Positions 10,796 to 24,134 of a DNA stretch of 64,000 nucleotides are shown one piece after another; positions within the stretch are counted from its first letter, which is position 1, and every line of letters starts with the position of its first letter. A model generated the notes under the pieces. The model was not told where the DNA came from and searched no databases. It was given only the letters and a program-made list of their open reading frames with translations. The position numbers were made by a program, and so were the translations under genes. The stretch comes from Gnetum montanum (lineage: Eukaryota; Streptophyta; Gnetopsida; Gnetales; Gnetaceae): assembly GCA_015680685.1 (NCBI GenBank), contig MNCI01010007.1, positions 304,040-368,039 of the forward strand, in the 5' to 3' direction.

Positions 10796-11560
10796 ATGCT
10801 GTTGAATGTGGTTGAAAGATAGTCAACAGCCTTTACTTGCTCATATCCTAAACTCACAAAAGTTGATCCTAAGATATGCTAACATTACATCTACACTGAC
10901 CTAGCCATGAAGCCAAAGAGGTATCCATAGAGGTGATTAAATCCCAAATTGAAGTAGATTGTCAAAGAGGAAATGGAATAACTCCTCAAGCCAGGGCTTG
11001 CCTATCTCATTGTGGATAGTGAGTGGATTAGTCCACTCTTGATTATGTCAAAGAAATATGGCAAGTGACGGGCCTACATCAATTTTTGGTTGTTGAATAT
11101 GACAACATTCAAGGACCATTTTTCACTGCTATTCATTGATTAGGTGTTGAACACCATATCCAGGCATTTTTATTATAGTTTTCTGGATGGTTATAGTGGG
11201 TATAACCAAATCTAGATCATGCCAAAGGACCAGGCCAAAAAAATATTCACGAGTTCCTAGGGGACCTTTACATATAGCAAGATGCTTTTTGGTCTATGCA
11301 ATGCTCCTGCTGCATTGCAATGCCTAGTCTTAAGGATCTTTTATTAGTAGATCAATAGTGGAGTCAAAATATTTATGGATAACTTCTTCACTTATGGCGG
11401 TACATTCGAGTAAGCCTTGGATAGCCTTGAGCAAGTACTAAAAAGATGTGTGGAAATAAACTTGTAGCTCAATTAGCAAAAGAGTCATTTGATGGTCTAG
11501 GAGGGCATTGTATTGGGGCACAGAATCTTACAAGTAGGAATTGAGGTTGACCCTGAAAAG
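10796..11560 (+). pseudogene. pol: Reverse transcriptase of Ath-1, many stops
   Basis: Recognisable RT blocks in order are MKPKR, LNPKLK, IVKEEME.LLK.G, DSEWISPL, LLNMTTFKDHF, YYSFLDGYSGYNQI, GTFTYSKMLFGLCNAPAA and VKIFMDNFFTYG, then LVL-type connector words ending VDPEKIK. The catalytic motif should be FMDDF; here it reads FMDNF, so one catalytic Asp is lost. Stops at 11141-11143, 11213-11215 and 11258-11260 replace Gln, Gln and Trp found in the other copies. Confidence 0.85.
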
Positions 11561-11779
11561 ATAAAGTAATTCAAGGAATCACTCATCAACTAGAGATTGT
11601 TAAAGATGTTCAATCATACCTTGGACACATTGGCTACTACTGGCGATTCATAGAGAATTTCTCTAAGATTGTAAAACCATTGGTTGAGCTAACAAAGAAA
11701 GATGCTTCATTTGTTTAGACCAAGGAATGTGAAAAAGCATTCCAACAGCTAAAGGAGAAACTTGTAGAAACTCTAATTC

Positions 11780-11950
11780 TACAAGCACCTAACTAGTCTA
11801 GATAATTTCATGTTATGATAGATGCATCAAATTATGCCTTGGGAGGTATGCTTACATAGTTGGATTATAAGAAAAATCCATCTTACATCTACTACATAAG
11901 CTAAAGCATTATGGGTGCACAACTATACTACACCACCATAGAAAAGCAAC
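11780..11950 (+). pseudogene. RNase H N-terminal part of Ath-1, cut by deletion
   Basis: This reads FHVMIDASNYALGGMLT then YYTTIEKQLL. The first is the strand carrying the first catalytic Asp, and the second precedes the catalytic Glu helix. The sequence then jumps directly to integrase words (LVGYYWPTIFRDAHQF). Ath-4 has roughly 560 bp here with the rest of RNase H and the integrase zinc-binding start. Confidence 0.75.
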
Positions 11951-12935
11951 TGCTGGTAGGGTATTATTGGCCAACAATCTTCAGGGATGCTCACCAATTT
12001 GTCCACTCTTGTTAATGCTACCAATAAGATGATGGAATTGCTACATGAATGGAAGAACCTCAATAGTGGATGCAATCATTGGAATCCTTCGACATCTAGG
12101 GTATTGATTTCATGGGTCCCATCATGTCCATGTCAAATAGAAAGGTGTACATCATAGTCATTGTTGACTATTGTATGAAATAGATAGAAGTAGTAGCTAT
12201 CACTGATTGTACATTTTCTATTATTGCTTGATTTTTACAAAAGAATGTTGTAAACATGTTTGGTGTGCCATGTGCATGAATTTTTGATAATGGAACTCAC
12301 TTTACAAGAACTACCTTTTGGAAGGTTATTCAACACTTGGGGGTTGAACATAAACTAACAACACCCTACCACCCCCAAGGCAATGGTCAAGCTAAGGTTA
12401 GAAATAGGGAAATTACAAAGATCTTAACAAAAATTGTTAGAAAATATAGGAGAGATACAAAATCAATGATGTCCTCTGGGCCTACTACTCAACATGGAAA
12501 CTCCCTATAGGCTATTCTCCCTATGAGCTGGTGTATGGAAAATTACCAACACTTCTTATTCAATCCAAACTCCGTACACTTTCAATAGCCTGTGATCTTG
12601 ACCTTGACTTAAGTTTAGCACAAAAAGAAAAAAAGATTAATGAATCTCAACTTGCTAGACAAAAACTGATTGGTGGCCTTGTCATCTAACAAGTTGCACA
12701 AGGCATTCAACAAAAAGAGCCATGACGTTAGAATTAGGAAAGTCAAATTTTAACTAGAAGGTACGGTTCTCTACTAGAACCCCAGACATGTACCTCAACG
12801 AACTAAGTTCTAGAGATTATGGGAAGGACCTTATATAATTTACAAAACTTTCCCTTTTGGGACCATGATGATCTACAAACCTAAGAAACTAGACAAGAAG
12901 CAGTTGGTCAACATACAACAAGTCAAATTTTTTCA
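11951..12935 (+). pseudogene. Integrase and GPY/F domain of Ath-1
   Basis: After the deletion the frame gives YYWPTIFRDAHQF.HSC (end of the zinc finger) and GIDFMGPI (first catalytic Asp). FDNGTHFTRTTF carries the second Asp region and TTPYHPQGNGQAKVRNREI the third block around the catalytic Glu. A frameshift falls near 12470. The C-terminal part has HKAFNKKSHDVRIRKV and LWEGPYIIYKTFPFGTM, the GPY/F module of Athila and chromovirus integrases. Stops remain at several Trp and Gln positions. Homology to Ath-4 stops at about 12935. Confidence 0.85.
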
Positions 12936-15900
12936 TGATTCTTTTTGTTGATTTGGAATTTCATCTCTCTAAAATAGTTCTTTGCTTTTGTACTCTAAAT
13001 TTTTATTTTAATATGAATATTTTCTAGGGATTGATATCCATATGGTCTATTTGAAATGTTCATAGAACTTAAGCAAACCATAACCCTTTTTTAGATCAAC
13101 ATACCCCTTGGAATTGAACCTATAACTTGCATGTCATTAGTCATACACTTTATCAAAGTAACTAATGTTCTATTAGAGGGTGTTGAATACCAAAAAATAT
13201 TTATAATAAGTAGAAAGCTTATAGTACATAACATGCTTGACATGTAGTAGAAAACATAAAAAACAACATAAAAAGAAAAAGCTTTTCAAGTTTAGGGATG
13301 CCTATTTAGGTGTACATCTTTACAATGTGTACGTTGAAAAATTAAGAGAATAAAACTAATTATTAGTAGGGAGGATAGTCCCAAATATAAAAACATTTCC
13401 ATCATGTTTAACATTTATTTTAAAACTTAAAATAGTAAAAGGATTCAAGGTAGTAATAGAAAGTTGTGGCAAGATGCTAATATTTGTAGAAAAGTTAGAT
13501 TTACCAAAGATGATGGCATAAATTATTTGTCACTATTACTTTTAATTTGTTGCTTTTTGTTAAGCTTGTATTAAGAATCTTTACCGTCAACCATAACCTT
13601 TTGATTAATGTTAGATTTAATTTTTCAATTAATAATATTCTTGTTAGATAATAAAAAATTTGCCTTATGAGATATCTTTGTAAAAGTATTTATAGAAGCT
13701 TATATCTTCTCTAGTTTTTTGATTATCATTTGATCATTATTATTATTGACATTACCTTAATTTTTTCATATCTTCAACTTTAATTTATTTTTTACTATCC
13801 TCAATTTTAATATGTTTTCTCTTTTCCTTAACATATTCTTTCTTAAGCAAAAAGGGATAAACATTAAAAAAATTATCCTTCACAATGATAAAATTTATAA
13901 GAATTAGGAAGAGTATAATATGTAATTGGTTGAACGTAAATTTTCTAACTAGAATGTAATATCAATTTCTTTTTATGGTTAAGAATATTAAATTTAACAA
14001 AAAATATCTAGGGGAACCAAATGGTTTGGAAATAGATTTTTCCATATGCATAATAAGACCAAGAAGACTACTAATTTGATGTTCAACTCTTTAAAAAATC
14101 AATGAAATATTAAATAACTCAACAAAATAAGAAACTTTAGAATATTTTTTAAATTGGCCATTAAAATCTAGTGTCCATGTATGAATAATCAACATTGCAT
14201 GCTTATGTATAGATGATGATATATCTAGGGCATTGTGCACCATCAAAGCATCACCTATCTTAATAAGTAAAAAAAGAAAAATAAAAATAGTACTTGACAC
14301 AAATGACTAAAATGTTGTATTTTTGCATCGTATCATTTAATGAAAAAGAGAAACTTTGATGAGGTATACAATCCAAAATTTTAATGAACACACATTATGA
14401 TGTAACATTAACAACTAATGACTCATATACATTATTAGGAAGAACAAAATTGTGCATCTTATTTGTATCAACATCATTAGAAGAAAGTGTTACAAATTTT
14501 TTTTTGCTAGCTAGTAAATTTACACTATGAGAATTAATAGAATTTTTTGCATTGAGAGAAGTAGCAAAGATTTTAGCATTTGTAGTATTTTTGAAATTTT
14601 TTTTTTCTTAACCTTGTAAGAACACCTTTACAAATTAGATATAAAGTACATAACTAGTAGTCATAAATGGTCTTTTGATTGATATAACCCTTGATAAGTC
14701 AAAGATTATGATATAAAGAGGGCATGAACTTCCAATTGAATATAGACATAACCTATCATCCATGAACTATAAGTAATAGGGGAGGTAATGAAAATGATGA
14801 TTTTAAATAATGAAATTGATAAAGCCTAGTTGATGAAAATAAAAACTAAATGTAGGAATGAACTGCTAGTCATGTCAAATAAAATCTAACTATGAGAAAA
14901 TTAACGAAAGCATAAAAATGATGAGAAATGAAAGATTTGATATGCAGAAAAGGGTTTAGGATTTCCTTCCCAATAGGTTAAATTGCTTTATAAATGATAT
15001 TTGAGGTTTGACTCTTGTGGAGGGCCAAAACTACAAGGGGATAGTGAGAAACATGGGAGAAATAAAACTAATAATGTAAGCTCATTTTATAAGAAAAAAG
15101 AAGGCTTTAGTAATGAAATCAAATCTTTAGAAGATGAAGATGTAGGTAGGAAAGGTTCAAACACCATGAAAAATTGATTTGATGCCAAAATGAGGTTGTT
15201 TTGACTAACTATTTAGCAAGTGATGCTAGAGATAAAAAATTATAACTCTATGATTGGTGATGTAGAAACCACATAAGTGACACTAAAAATGGCTTTAGCA
15301 TTAGTACATGGCTTGTTGAAGACTTAGACATTGACCCAAGCTCATGGACTACTAGAAGGAGTTATGGTGATTGTGGAGTACATGAGAGATGTAGAGAAGA
15401 TAGATGCTCATGCTCTTGGTCTCTAAAAATCTAAAATAGTGCTTTGGATCTCAAGAAACTAGCCTTAAACTTGAGTTTTACTATAATATTTATGGGCCTA
15501 GGAATTTCAAATTTGATCCCAAAGTCAAGTGAGTGAACTAGGAGTTCATTTTTGGAAACTCAGAGTTGAAAAAGCTAGTTGATGTAGGTGACACAAGTGA
15601 TGATATTGATGCTGATGTTAGCATCAATGTCAAAGTCACTAGGAAGTTAGAAAATTTTTCTCAATATATTTCATACTACCATTTCAAGGATTTCTTACTA
15701 TTTTTGACAATCAAATTGATGCTAAATTGCATCGTAATTATGCTTACAAGATGTTAAGTACCTCATGAACTTGAAAGATGATGTTGAATGCTAAACTTGA
15801 TGACCTTGCTTGATGCTGGTGCCACCTTGGTGATGCTAGTATCACCTAGTAACATTTAGTTTCAAAACTAGTCTTGACCTCCAAACTACCTTCAAACCTA

Positions 15901-18900
15901 TTGAATTTATTATTTTTTACCTTGGGAATGGTGTTGACTAGTTACCATAGAGTCCTTGAGGCCACAACCAGAGTCAAAATGCTAGTTTCTGTAGACGAGG
16001 TGCCATTCCATGGTTTGTTTCATGGTATTTCAATCTCTTAATGTACTTTGATAGGATCAATGGATAAGCATTATGGGGATTCTAGGTTAGCCTTTAGAGC
16101 ATGAACCAAATTACCTATAATTGTACATTGGCTAGCTAGGTTTGTGTATTGATGAGTAAATAGAAATGACAATAGCTAGTAAAGAAATAGGCTAACCAAC
16201 CTAGGAAGTGCTACATTTAAGATAAGACTAGTGACATAGGTACTAACACTGATGTGACGTTGGTACCAACATTAGCATCACTGCTAGTGTTAGAAAAAGT
16301 TTTCTTTTAGGGGCCAACAAAAAACTTACTAAAATGCCAAAAATTAATGTTTCCATGTTGAAATTACTATAGAAAAGTTGTTTGGGATCTTATAGATTTG
16401 AAATTAATGTAGAATCAGTGTTAGCATCAACATCATTTGTAGGATTTAAAAATTTTTTCATTTCTCAAAATTTTCAAGGTAACTAAAAATGATGCTCATG
16501 CTAGGTTATGAGCTAGAATGGACCCTAAAGACATATGGAAGTTGGAAATATGCCTTATGACACTATTTTTGGGTCACTTTGATGCTCAAACTTGAATAAG
16601 ACATTGTCAAAACTACACTCTTCTTAGTTATTGTGGTACCAAAAAAGTAAATACAACATGCAGAAGAATTTAAAAGGAATTTAGAATCCTCCATGGAGAA
16701 TGATAATTCTTGAAAAATCATATCCATTTGCAAAATGCCTTAGATCAACTAAACTTTAAAGATTTTTCTTCTTGAAGAAAATTGATGAGGAATCTAGCGA
16801 TAATTTTGTATCACTTTCTAAGCTCAAATGAATAAGAGACTTCAGGTATACTTAAGCTTATATTCTATGCTATGCATGATGTATCCATGTGATGTATGTG
16901 TGTATATTGTAATTTAAAGGCTATGAGTTTATTAATACATTTTTTTCTTGGATTGCTTATATGAGGTATTGTTCCTATGTATTTATCTATATTTTCTATA
17001 TTTTGTAAGGTTATGTTTCTATGTTTTGAGGCTTTTAGGATATGTGAGTAGAATTTGCTAAGAAAATATGCAAATGTTGTTGTTGCATATTAGTCATAGG
17101 TTGTGAGTGACTCATAATAGAAAATAGCAACTGATGTAGATTGTGACAAATCAAATTTGAGGTCATGATGAAGGATTAATGAGATCATGAAAAATTCTTG
17201 AATTTTTATTAGGATTTTGTAGGTTGCGGTGTTCTAGTAGTAGGTCATGATTAGGTTACAACATGGTGGTGAGACTCACTTGTACTCATAACTTGAATGT
17301 GATATAACATAAAAGATTGAAATGAACTTACAATCATCTTACACTAGGGTTTTAGTTGAACAGTTGATATGTTTTGCAATTCATGGTGAACTAACATTAA
17401 GGTTATAGTCTAACGATTAGAATGTGATTGTCTTATGTGGGTAAGTGTTTAAATTTCTTAGGAAGATCTCTTGTGATGTTTTTATGTTTTTTATGGTTAT
17501 ACATGTTGGTACTATGTAGGTCCATATTATTTTGTATCTACTTATGGCTTCACATAAGCGAGTATATCCTTTTTACAACTTACTATGTTGTTTAGTTTAA
17601 TCCACATACATAGTGTGATTGGTTCCAACTAAAATAAGGTTTAAGATAATAAGCTCCCATTTCTTCATATTTACTATCATTTTGGAGCTACTAGATGCCT
17701 ATATATTAGATGTGGACATTCAAAATTTCCTCCCATGGTAGATACATGTTCAAAAGTACATACCATGATTATAATCCCTATTCCTATCAGTAAAACTCAA
17801 TAACTTAAGTCTAGCTATGACATCATTATCAATATGTGTAGGCTCAAAGTAAACTAGATGAAATTAACAATATATAATGTTGGTTGATTTTCTCATAGAT
17901 TAAATTGCATAGTAAGGCTAGTTAGAGGCACCTATAAACAACTCCCTCACATGTATTTGGGAGCACCAATGTTTATCACCTAGCCCATACTTTTAATTGG
18001 GGACCATGTTTATAATAAATTAAGGAAGAACCTTAGTGACTAATATGACCTCTCATTTCATTAGTGGGCCCTATTTTTCTTGCTAAGATAATTATATCTA
18101 CAATTATTGTTAATGCTGCTATCAGCCTTACATGATCATAATGCTTCAATGCTAAGCTTGATACCTTGGTTAGGGTCTTTGTATGAAAAGGCATTGGAAA
18201 CTATAACAAGATTCATATTATCAAATGGAAGTTCTTCAACACACCTAAAATCTAAGATGGTATCAATTTCTTTTTCTTCTCTATGATAATCCTAAAAAAG
18301 ACAAGCTTAGGTAATAATTTAATGATTTGTTAGTTTATCCTTCTTACAATTGTGACACACCATTCTCATTGCCAAGTAATGAAACATCATCTATCCTATG
18401 TCAAGAAGCTTAAGGCTAATGTGACATTTCATAAGTAAATTCCAACATAGTCCTTATCTTAAGATTAATGAAAATTAAGTGAGTCAGTTACAATGTGACA
18501 TTGTAGGATATAATGCTATAGGAAAGATGCAATGTAGCAACAACAATAAATTATTATAAATATAATTCACCTACTAAATTTATGGTATCATTTGATTAGT
18601 AGTTAGTTAGACTCTACTAGATTATTTTCTCAATTCCTATAATAGTTAGTAAGTTCCCATAGTATAGTTGTAACTTGATTATATGACATATTTATTTGAG
18701 AGGGATGTACTTGGATGCATTTTATGAATAACAACACATCTCAATATTGATTTCATTCCATTATGTCACTTTGACTTAGAATAGATTTATTTCCTTACAT
18801 TTACTTTCATTGTAACTTAACATAATATTTAGATTTCTAATGCATTATACTTATATGAAAGAATGATTATGACCATTTTCAAGTGTAAATGCATATTGTC

Positions 18901-20200
18901 TCAGTAATCCTAGAAATGATATTACTTGGTTTTTCCAACAACATAATGCTTGATAATCCTAATTGTGAATACTTGAGTTCAAGATGTGTTGGGTAAACTA
19001 GAAATCAGACACTTAGAATTTACTTTATTTTTTATTAAATTAAATATTTAATTTCCATATTTTTACTTAGTTTGTTAAATACCAAATAATATCATAGTCA
19101 TATGCTTAACCTTGGACTAAATCATACATGATAGGAACAACTACTAGTCCAAGTGGGTAGACAATAATTTGCAATATTACATTTAACTACCTAAATACTT
19201 TACTACTTCCATTCATAGATTATAATATGGTCTATTTTGACGTTGGTAGATCTTATGATGAAGCATTAAATATACCCACTACTTACCATTTGACATTATT
19301 ATTGGGGATGGTGCTACTATTCTAGATTAGTTAAATTATACATGATCACTATTGAGAACATTAATAATAATTCATCTCTTAAAGTAGTTGATATTGTTTA
19401 AACCCACACATACTAATGAACCATCTTTATCTCATAGACCAAAAAACCCATGACACATTGAAAATCCTACAAGGGGTAATTATGGAGTAGAAAAAAAGAA
19501 GACTAGTATGTACCATTACTAATAAGGCCTCTTATGTTTATGAAGTTACTTACATGTCTAACTTCAACTTTGCATCTCATTAGGATGATTAATTCTAATG
19601 GAGGGACTTACAAGGTAGTAGTCCCATTAATGCATTAATTTGTACTCATGAGATTTAGCCTTAGTGATTTTTATGATGATTATTGTATGTGATAAAAACA
19701 GTGCCATGAGCTTATTAATCAACGAAGGTTTAGCATAGACTAGATTGAATGATGGAAACTTGATATAAACAAGAGAAGGATAAGCATACCCACATTGTAA
19801 CATCCTAGTTAAAATGAGAGAAAATGATTACTAGTAAAACAAGTCTCTTCAAGAACATCCTCCAATAATCAATGTTGATAATCTAAGTAATTTAAGACTA
19901 AATTCAACTTTAGCATGTGTTATTGTAGAAGTGTTCTTTGATAATCACACAATTAAAACCTCCACAATTTGAATGAAAAGCACTTATAGTCATAAATGAT
20001 CTTAGGAATGATAAACCTCTAATAACCAATGATAATGAAATCAAGAACCATGCTCCATTAATCATATACAAACTTCTCCTATCATCAAAGATTAGAAATG
20101 ATAGGTGAATGATGTGAAATAAAATGATTACATGGTAAATAAGAGATAGGAGTTTAGTTAAAATAATGATAGAAAATGGAGAAAATAAAATGGAGAGAAA
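12936..20200. other. AT-rich stretch without recognised genes
   Basis: I find no coding region with family signatures on either strand; open frames are short and scattered. Parts of 15200-16520 show loose repetition of words such as gatgctagtgttag and gatgttgatgctg, without a clear period. The stretch may be very old retrotransposon debris, including the missing 3' side of Ath-1 or Tat-3, but no LTR, PBS or polypurine tract could be placed. Confidence 0.5.
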
Positions 20201-20203
20201 ATG

Positions 20204-20228
20204 AAAGAGAGATAGAGAGAGAGAGGAG
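20204..20228 (+). repeat. GA-rich microsatellite
   Basis: A short imperfect (GA)n run, interrupted by single bases, within an A/G-rich stretch. Confidence 0.7.
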
Positions 20229-21700
20229 ATGTGAATATCAAGGTATAAAAGGATATTAATGCTTACTTCCTTAAAGAAAAAAATAGCTACTTCTATCATA
20301 CAATGATTCTTGCATGCATGTGAGATGGTATCTTAGGGATGGTAAATGCAATGCAATTATGAATTAAAATTAAATGAGGTTGGTGATTATGTTTTGGGGT
20401 CAAAAGTAATACAAAGCGATAAATTTTAGGCTCTTACAGTAGATGGATTTGACACTTCATTGCTTAAAGCTAAAAATAGACATGAATATATGGTGTTACC
20501 AATGTTATAGAGTTCCTAATAGCTAACACTAATAGTGATGGAAACATTAGCCATGGATGTTAGACATTCCTAACAAGGAAAAATGTTTCCATATGAACTA
20601 AGATAAACTCAGAGGGAGGTTAGATGAAGGATCGTGAAGGTCAATTAGAGATAAACATTGCAGCTTTTTCTTGATGGTTACAAAAGGTAAAGATTTTATG
20701 CTTAACCTAAGAAAATGGCCTAGAAGTTTTGATTTCAACCAATTTTAAATGTGAAATGAAGATATTTATAGGATATGGGTGATTGAAAATTTTGGGATTT
20801 ACATTTAAAAATCTAGAGTCTTGTATAGCTAACATACATACTAGAGGTGATGTTGGATGTAATGATGATTGTGACATTGGCCATCACTTGGATCATCACC
20901 TGGTACTTGGCATTAACTTCATATTTAAGATTGATGATGTTGATGGTGATGTTGGTTGCTACGATTGTGGTGAAAATTAACGTGATTAACTCACAAAAAC
21001 TCATAAGAAATGAGCCAAATACTTTAGGATCACCAAATGGTTTTAAGAAAAAGTTCAAATTGAATGGAGACTTATAGGTTGCAATTGTGTTACAAACCTA
21101 AGTCATAGTTGCATGAAACATAGATTGAAATTAAAAGAAAATGAGATAAGAAAATGGCACAAAAGCATGGAATGGTGGTTAGATCATGATAATGATGTGA
21201 CATTAAGAATGGCATGAGAAATAATGACATAATGCATTTAAAAATAGATTTTACTCTACTTGCAATGGAGAAGTATCAAGGAAATAACATTAGTTAGATT
21301 TTATGAGAAGCATATTGAATGTCCAAGAATACTTAATGTATAGAAAGAAAAACAAATAAAATGATAAATATAGAAAAAAAATCCCATATTTAAATGAACT
21401 ATTGTAGCAATATTAAAGAACTTTTCCATAGGATTCAAAGTGACAAGGGTTTTCCAAAGATAGGGAGTGAATAACATAGATAAGCAAACTATGGAAACTT
21501 GTTAACAATAATGAGAATTTTAGAGATGGAAGTAGGGAATTAGAGGTGGTTGATAAGGAGCTACATTATCCCAATTTTTTCTCTGATGCATGTTTGTGAT
21601 GTACATCTCATTAAAGAGATAGGTTGCAATCCATGAAAATTTGGCAAAGAAGGGTGAAAATTGAATTAGTGGGATGTGTGGATCCAAATTTAATGGAATC
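20229..21700. other. AT-rich flank of Ath-2
   Basis: No gene is recognised. Several short frames overlap on both strands around 20780-21080 in a gatgttgatg-rich stretch and look like products of low complexity. The Ath-2 target duplication begins at 21701. Confidence 0.5.
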
Positions 21701-21705
21701 ATGGT
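21701..21705. repeat. Target-site duplication, left copy (Ath-2)
   Basis: ATGGT lies immediately before the TG of the left LTR and is repeated directly after the right LTR (31563-31567). Five base pairs is the size made by Ty3/gypsy integrases. Confidence 0.9.
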
Positions 21706-22448
21706 TGATGAGTGGCAAGGTACCCCTACACTCAACCATACGAATACAAGAATTTCACGCACAATCTGATCGAATTCCAAGGACTAAGTGCTTATGCGCC
21801 CTTGTTGAAAAAGGACATGTTGATTGATCGTTGTCTTCCCAAACTTGTATGTCACGATTGTATGGTTAAGTAAGCTTAAGGCATATGATTTTTATATCTT
21901 TTATGTTTTTATGTCCTGTGCTAATAGGGAAAAAGAGAGATAACTAGGTGACTAATTTAACTTAACTACTCATTAACTAAGTTCTAACTAATCCTAACAC
22001 AAGCATCTATTCCCACTTGCTGTACACATCCTGAACTAGTGCAAACACTACTAGGCTATCAAAAACTAGTCATTTATGAGCTACCAAGTGTCACACATAT
22101 GCTCGAAGGGGTCGTGCTTGTGTAATTTAACAATTTTCTTAATTTATCAAAATGAATTGCTATGCTAATAACATAAATGTAAAGTGCATAAAATAAAATA
22201 AATGCATAAGAAAATAAAATAAAAAAATGCGTAAGAAATCTCAAGTGCTGCAAGGATGAATCAAAGAGCTCATCTTTATTGCCAATATAATGGTGTGCTT
22301 AGGTACATCAATGCTTGAATAAAGATCCATCCACACTTAGACCTCTTGATGCAGGCACTTGGAAAATACTCTAACTTTCAAATAGACTGCAAGAGTTTTG
22401 CTACTTGACTGCTAAAAGACTTCCTTTCAATTGTGTGCATGGGCACTG

Positions 22449-22457
22449 TATTTATAG
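22449..22457 (-). promoter_or_regulatory. TATA box of Ath-2 3' LTR
   Basis: TATTTATAG on + is CTATAAATA on the element strand, between the U3 repeat array and the R block. Confidence 0.7.
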
Positions 22458-22470
22458 GCTTGGGAGCAAC

Positions 22471-22665
22471 TACTCTAATAATTAGAGTAACTGCTCTAAT
22501 AATTAGAATAATTGCTAAAGCAATTGCTAGAGCAACCACTCTAATAATTAGAATAACTACAAGAGTAACTGCTAGAGCAACCACTCTAATAATTAAAATA
22601 ACTACTAGAGGAGCCACTAGAGTGATCGCTAGAGTAACCACTCTAATAATTAGAGTAACTGCTCT
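22471..22665 (-). repeat. U3 array of near-palindromic CTCTAATAATTAGAG units (5 copies)
   Basis: The core CTCTAATAATTA recurs at about 22474, 22494, 22539, 22583 and 22640. Between copies are variable words such as GTAACTGCTAGAGCAACCA. Each core is palindromic (7-bp arms around one base). The array fills U3 upstream of the TATA box. The other LTR has seven copies. Long frames of repeated Leu-Ile-Ile-Arg-Val on both strands come from this array and are not genes. Confidence 0.85.
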
Positions 22666-22670
22666 CATCA

Positions 22671-22684
22671 TACCCTCATGACTG
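22671..22684 (-). promoter_or_regulatory. Polypurine tract of Ath-2
   Basis: The element strand reads CAGTCATGAGGGTA immediately before the 3' LTR. The matching Ath-3 tract is CAGTCGTGGGGGTA, so the conserved purine core is GGGGGTA. It is the expected primer site for plus-strand DNA synthesis. Confidence 0.75.
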
Positions 22685-24134
22685 AATGAAAACTCATCCT
22701 CGAGTATAGAAGAAAAGAAACAAGTTCTTTACAAAATATTGGAAAGGTATGGGATTATTGACTAATTGACAATTGATGGTGGAATGGGATGATAGACTCA
22801 ATGTGCCCAGTGAACGGATCAATAAGCATATTAGAACATTAATGTTCATGACCATTGTGGTGAACACTCATACATAAATGACATCCAAGCCTTTATTTGG
22901 TAGCTTGTAGAGAAAGAGAGAGAAAGAAAATGAAGCATGTTGCTACCAATGCGAAGATTGCGTTTTCTATTGTTTATCCATAGCCACACCACCAGACTTG
23001 CTCCTTTCGTAAATGCTCCAGTTCTGGTCCATCCTGAGTGCTTCCTCCAAGGCCAGTCCATTCTTTGTATGATTGCCATTTGCACATACAACATAGTCAC
23101 AAATGAGCAAGGATAGATAAACCACANNNNNNNNNNNNNNNNNNNNNNNNNNNNNNNNNNNNNNNNNNNNNNNNNNNNNNNNNNNNNNNNNNNNNNNNNN
23201 NNNNNNNNNNNNNNNNNNNNNNNNNNNNNNNNNNNNNNNNNNNNNNNNNNNNNNNNNNNNNNNNNNNNNNNNNNNNNNNNNNNNNNNNNNNNNNNNNNNN
23301 NNNNNNNNNNNNNNNNNNNNNNNNNNNNNNNNNNNNNNNNNNNNNNNNNNNNNNNNNNNNNNNNNNNNNNNNNNNNNNNNNNNNNNNNNNNNNNNNNNNN
23401 NNNNNNNNNNGTATTTCATGGTTAAGATGACTAAGTAGAACTTCATTCCAAATCCAGACTCAAACCAACCACATTCAATGACCTCACATTAATACACTTG
23501 GCCAATACATCCTCTTGAAGCAACAAGAATGCCTTCACAAAGAGTGACCACCATCTCGAGGAGAGCGAGATGGAGAAGTAGGAAGTGAGAAAGGGCCTTA
23601 GTTAGAGGGAACCTTTAGGCATGGGTAACATGTCTTTCTAGTTTCATAACTAGTGCTTGTTGCCCATATTACTTTATTATGTCTAAGGGGTATGCTTTGA
23701 ATTCTTACTTTTCTGCTTTCTTTTCTCTTTTTTTTTGTGTGAGAACCACACCATGCAAAGACTTATTTTTATTCACTCAGCTTCCTAATTTTTGAACAAT
23801 GTCAGAAAGGTGGAAAACCCAAGAAACAAGCATCCAAGCACCCAAGAGAATGGCCAGCACAAATGCATTGAATCCCCTTGAAGTCACACCCTTTTCATCC
23901 TTTGAGTCCTTACTTGGTTTGAAAAGTACCTAGCCACCAATTCATTAATAAATTTACTTAGAAAAAGGGGATTGTATAGTTTCAAGCTAAAGGAGACCAT
24001 AGAGTTGTATGGATGAGTGGATGGCATGGACTCATTTCCTATTTTACTAAAAGAACCATACCTTAATATCAGCATCGTAATTCAAAGGTAAAAACCAAAC
24101 ATTAGTAATCAATATGATATAATGCAATCCACCA
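22685..24134 (-). other. 3' noncoding module of Ath-2
   Basis: This lies between the end of pol and the polypurine tract. It is colinear with 34489-36480 of Ath-3 and 59132-60480 of Ath-4: a T-run next to 'cacaccatgcaaag', then the block containing 'ttaggcatgggtaacatg' (23617-23640), then the stretch interrupted by N, and finally (with Ath-3) the almost identical 'accttcccaatattttgtaaagaactt' words beside the tract. No frame is conserved between copies. It occupies the place where some Athila elements carry an env-like ORF; no such ORF is visible. Confidence 0.7.
23127..23410. other. Assembly gap (284 N)
   Basis: Undetermined bases inside the 3' noncoding module of Ath-2. A 159-codon frame spanning the gap is meaningless. 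Confidence 0.99.

Larger units (their letters stand above)
6307..12935 (+). mobile_element. Ath-1: Athila-like Ty3/gypsy retrotransposon, 3'-truncated
   Basis: The order is 5' LTR, tRNA-Asp PBS, gag, protease, reverse transcriptase, RNase H, integrase, GPY/F. Homology to Ath-4 and Ath-2 stops at about 12935, just after the pol words for QLVNIQQ, and unrelated AT-rich DNA follows. The 3' untranslated module, polypurine tract and 3' LTR are therefore missing. An internal deletion of roughly 560 bp joins RNase H to integrase near 11950. Stops and frameshifts occur in every domain, so the element is dead. Confidence 0.85.
21706..22670 (-). repeat. 3' LTR of Ath-2
   Basis: On the + strand it runs from TGATGAGTGGCAAGG to GCTCTCATCA, 965 bp with TG...CA ends. 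It matches 30665-31562 over its length, except that it keeps about 145 bp (22281-22424) that the 5' LTR has lost. That kept block carries the R region shared with Ath-1 and Ath-4 and the AATAAA signal (TTTATT on +, 22275-22280). Confidence 0.92.

Noticed and set aside
20783-21077. Overlapping frames on both strands near 20.8-21.1 kb
   Set aside because: They come from a gatgttgatg-rich low-complexity stretch, with no family signature.
22378-22681. Overlapping frames on both strands coding Leu-Ile-Ile-Arg-Val repeats (also 31190-31602)
   Set aside because: They arise from the palindromic U3 repeat arrays of the Ath-2 LTRs.
22967-23446. 159-codon frame on the - strand
   Set aside because: Most of it is N; it is an artefact of the gap.
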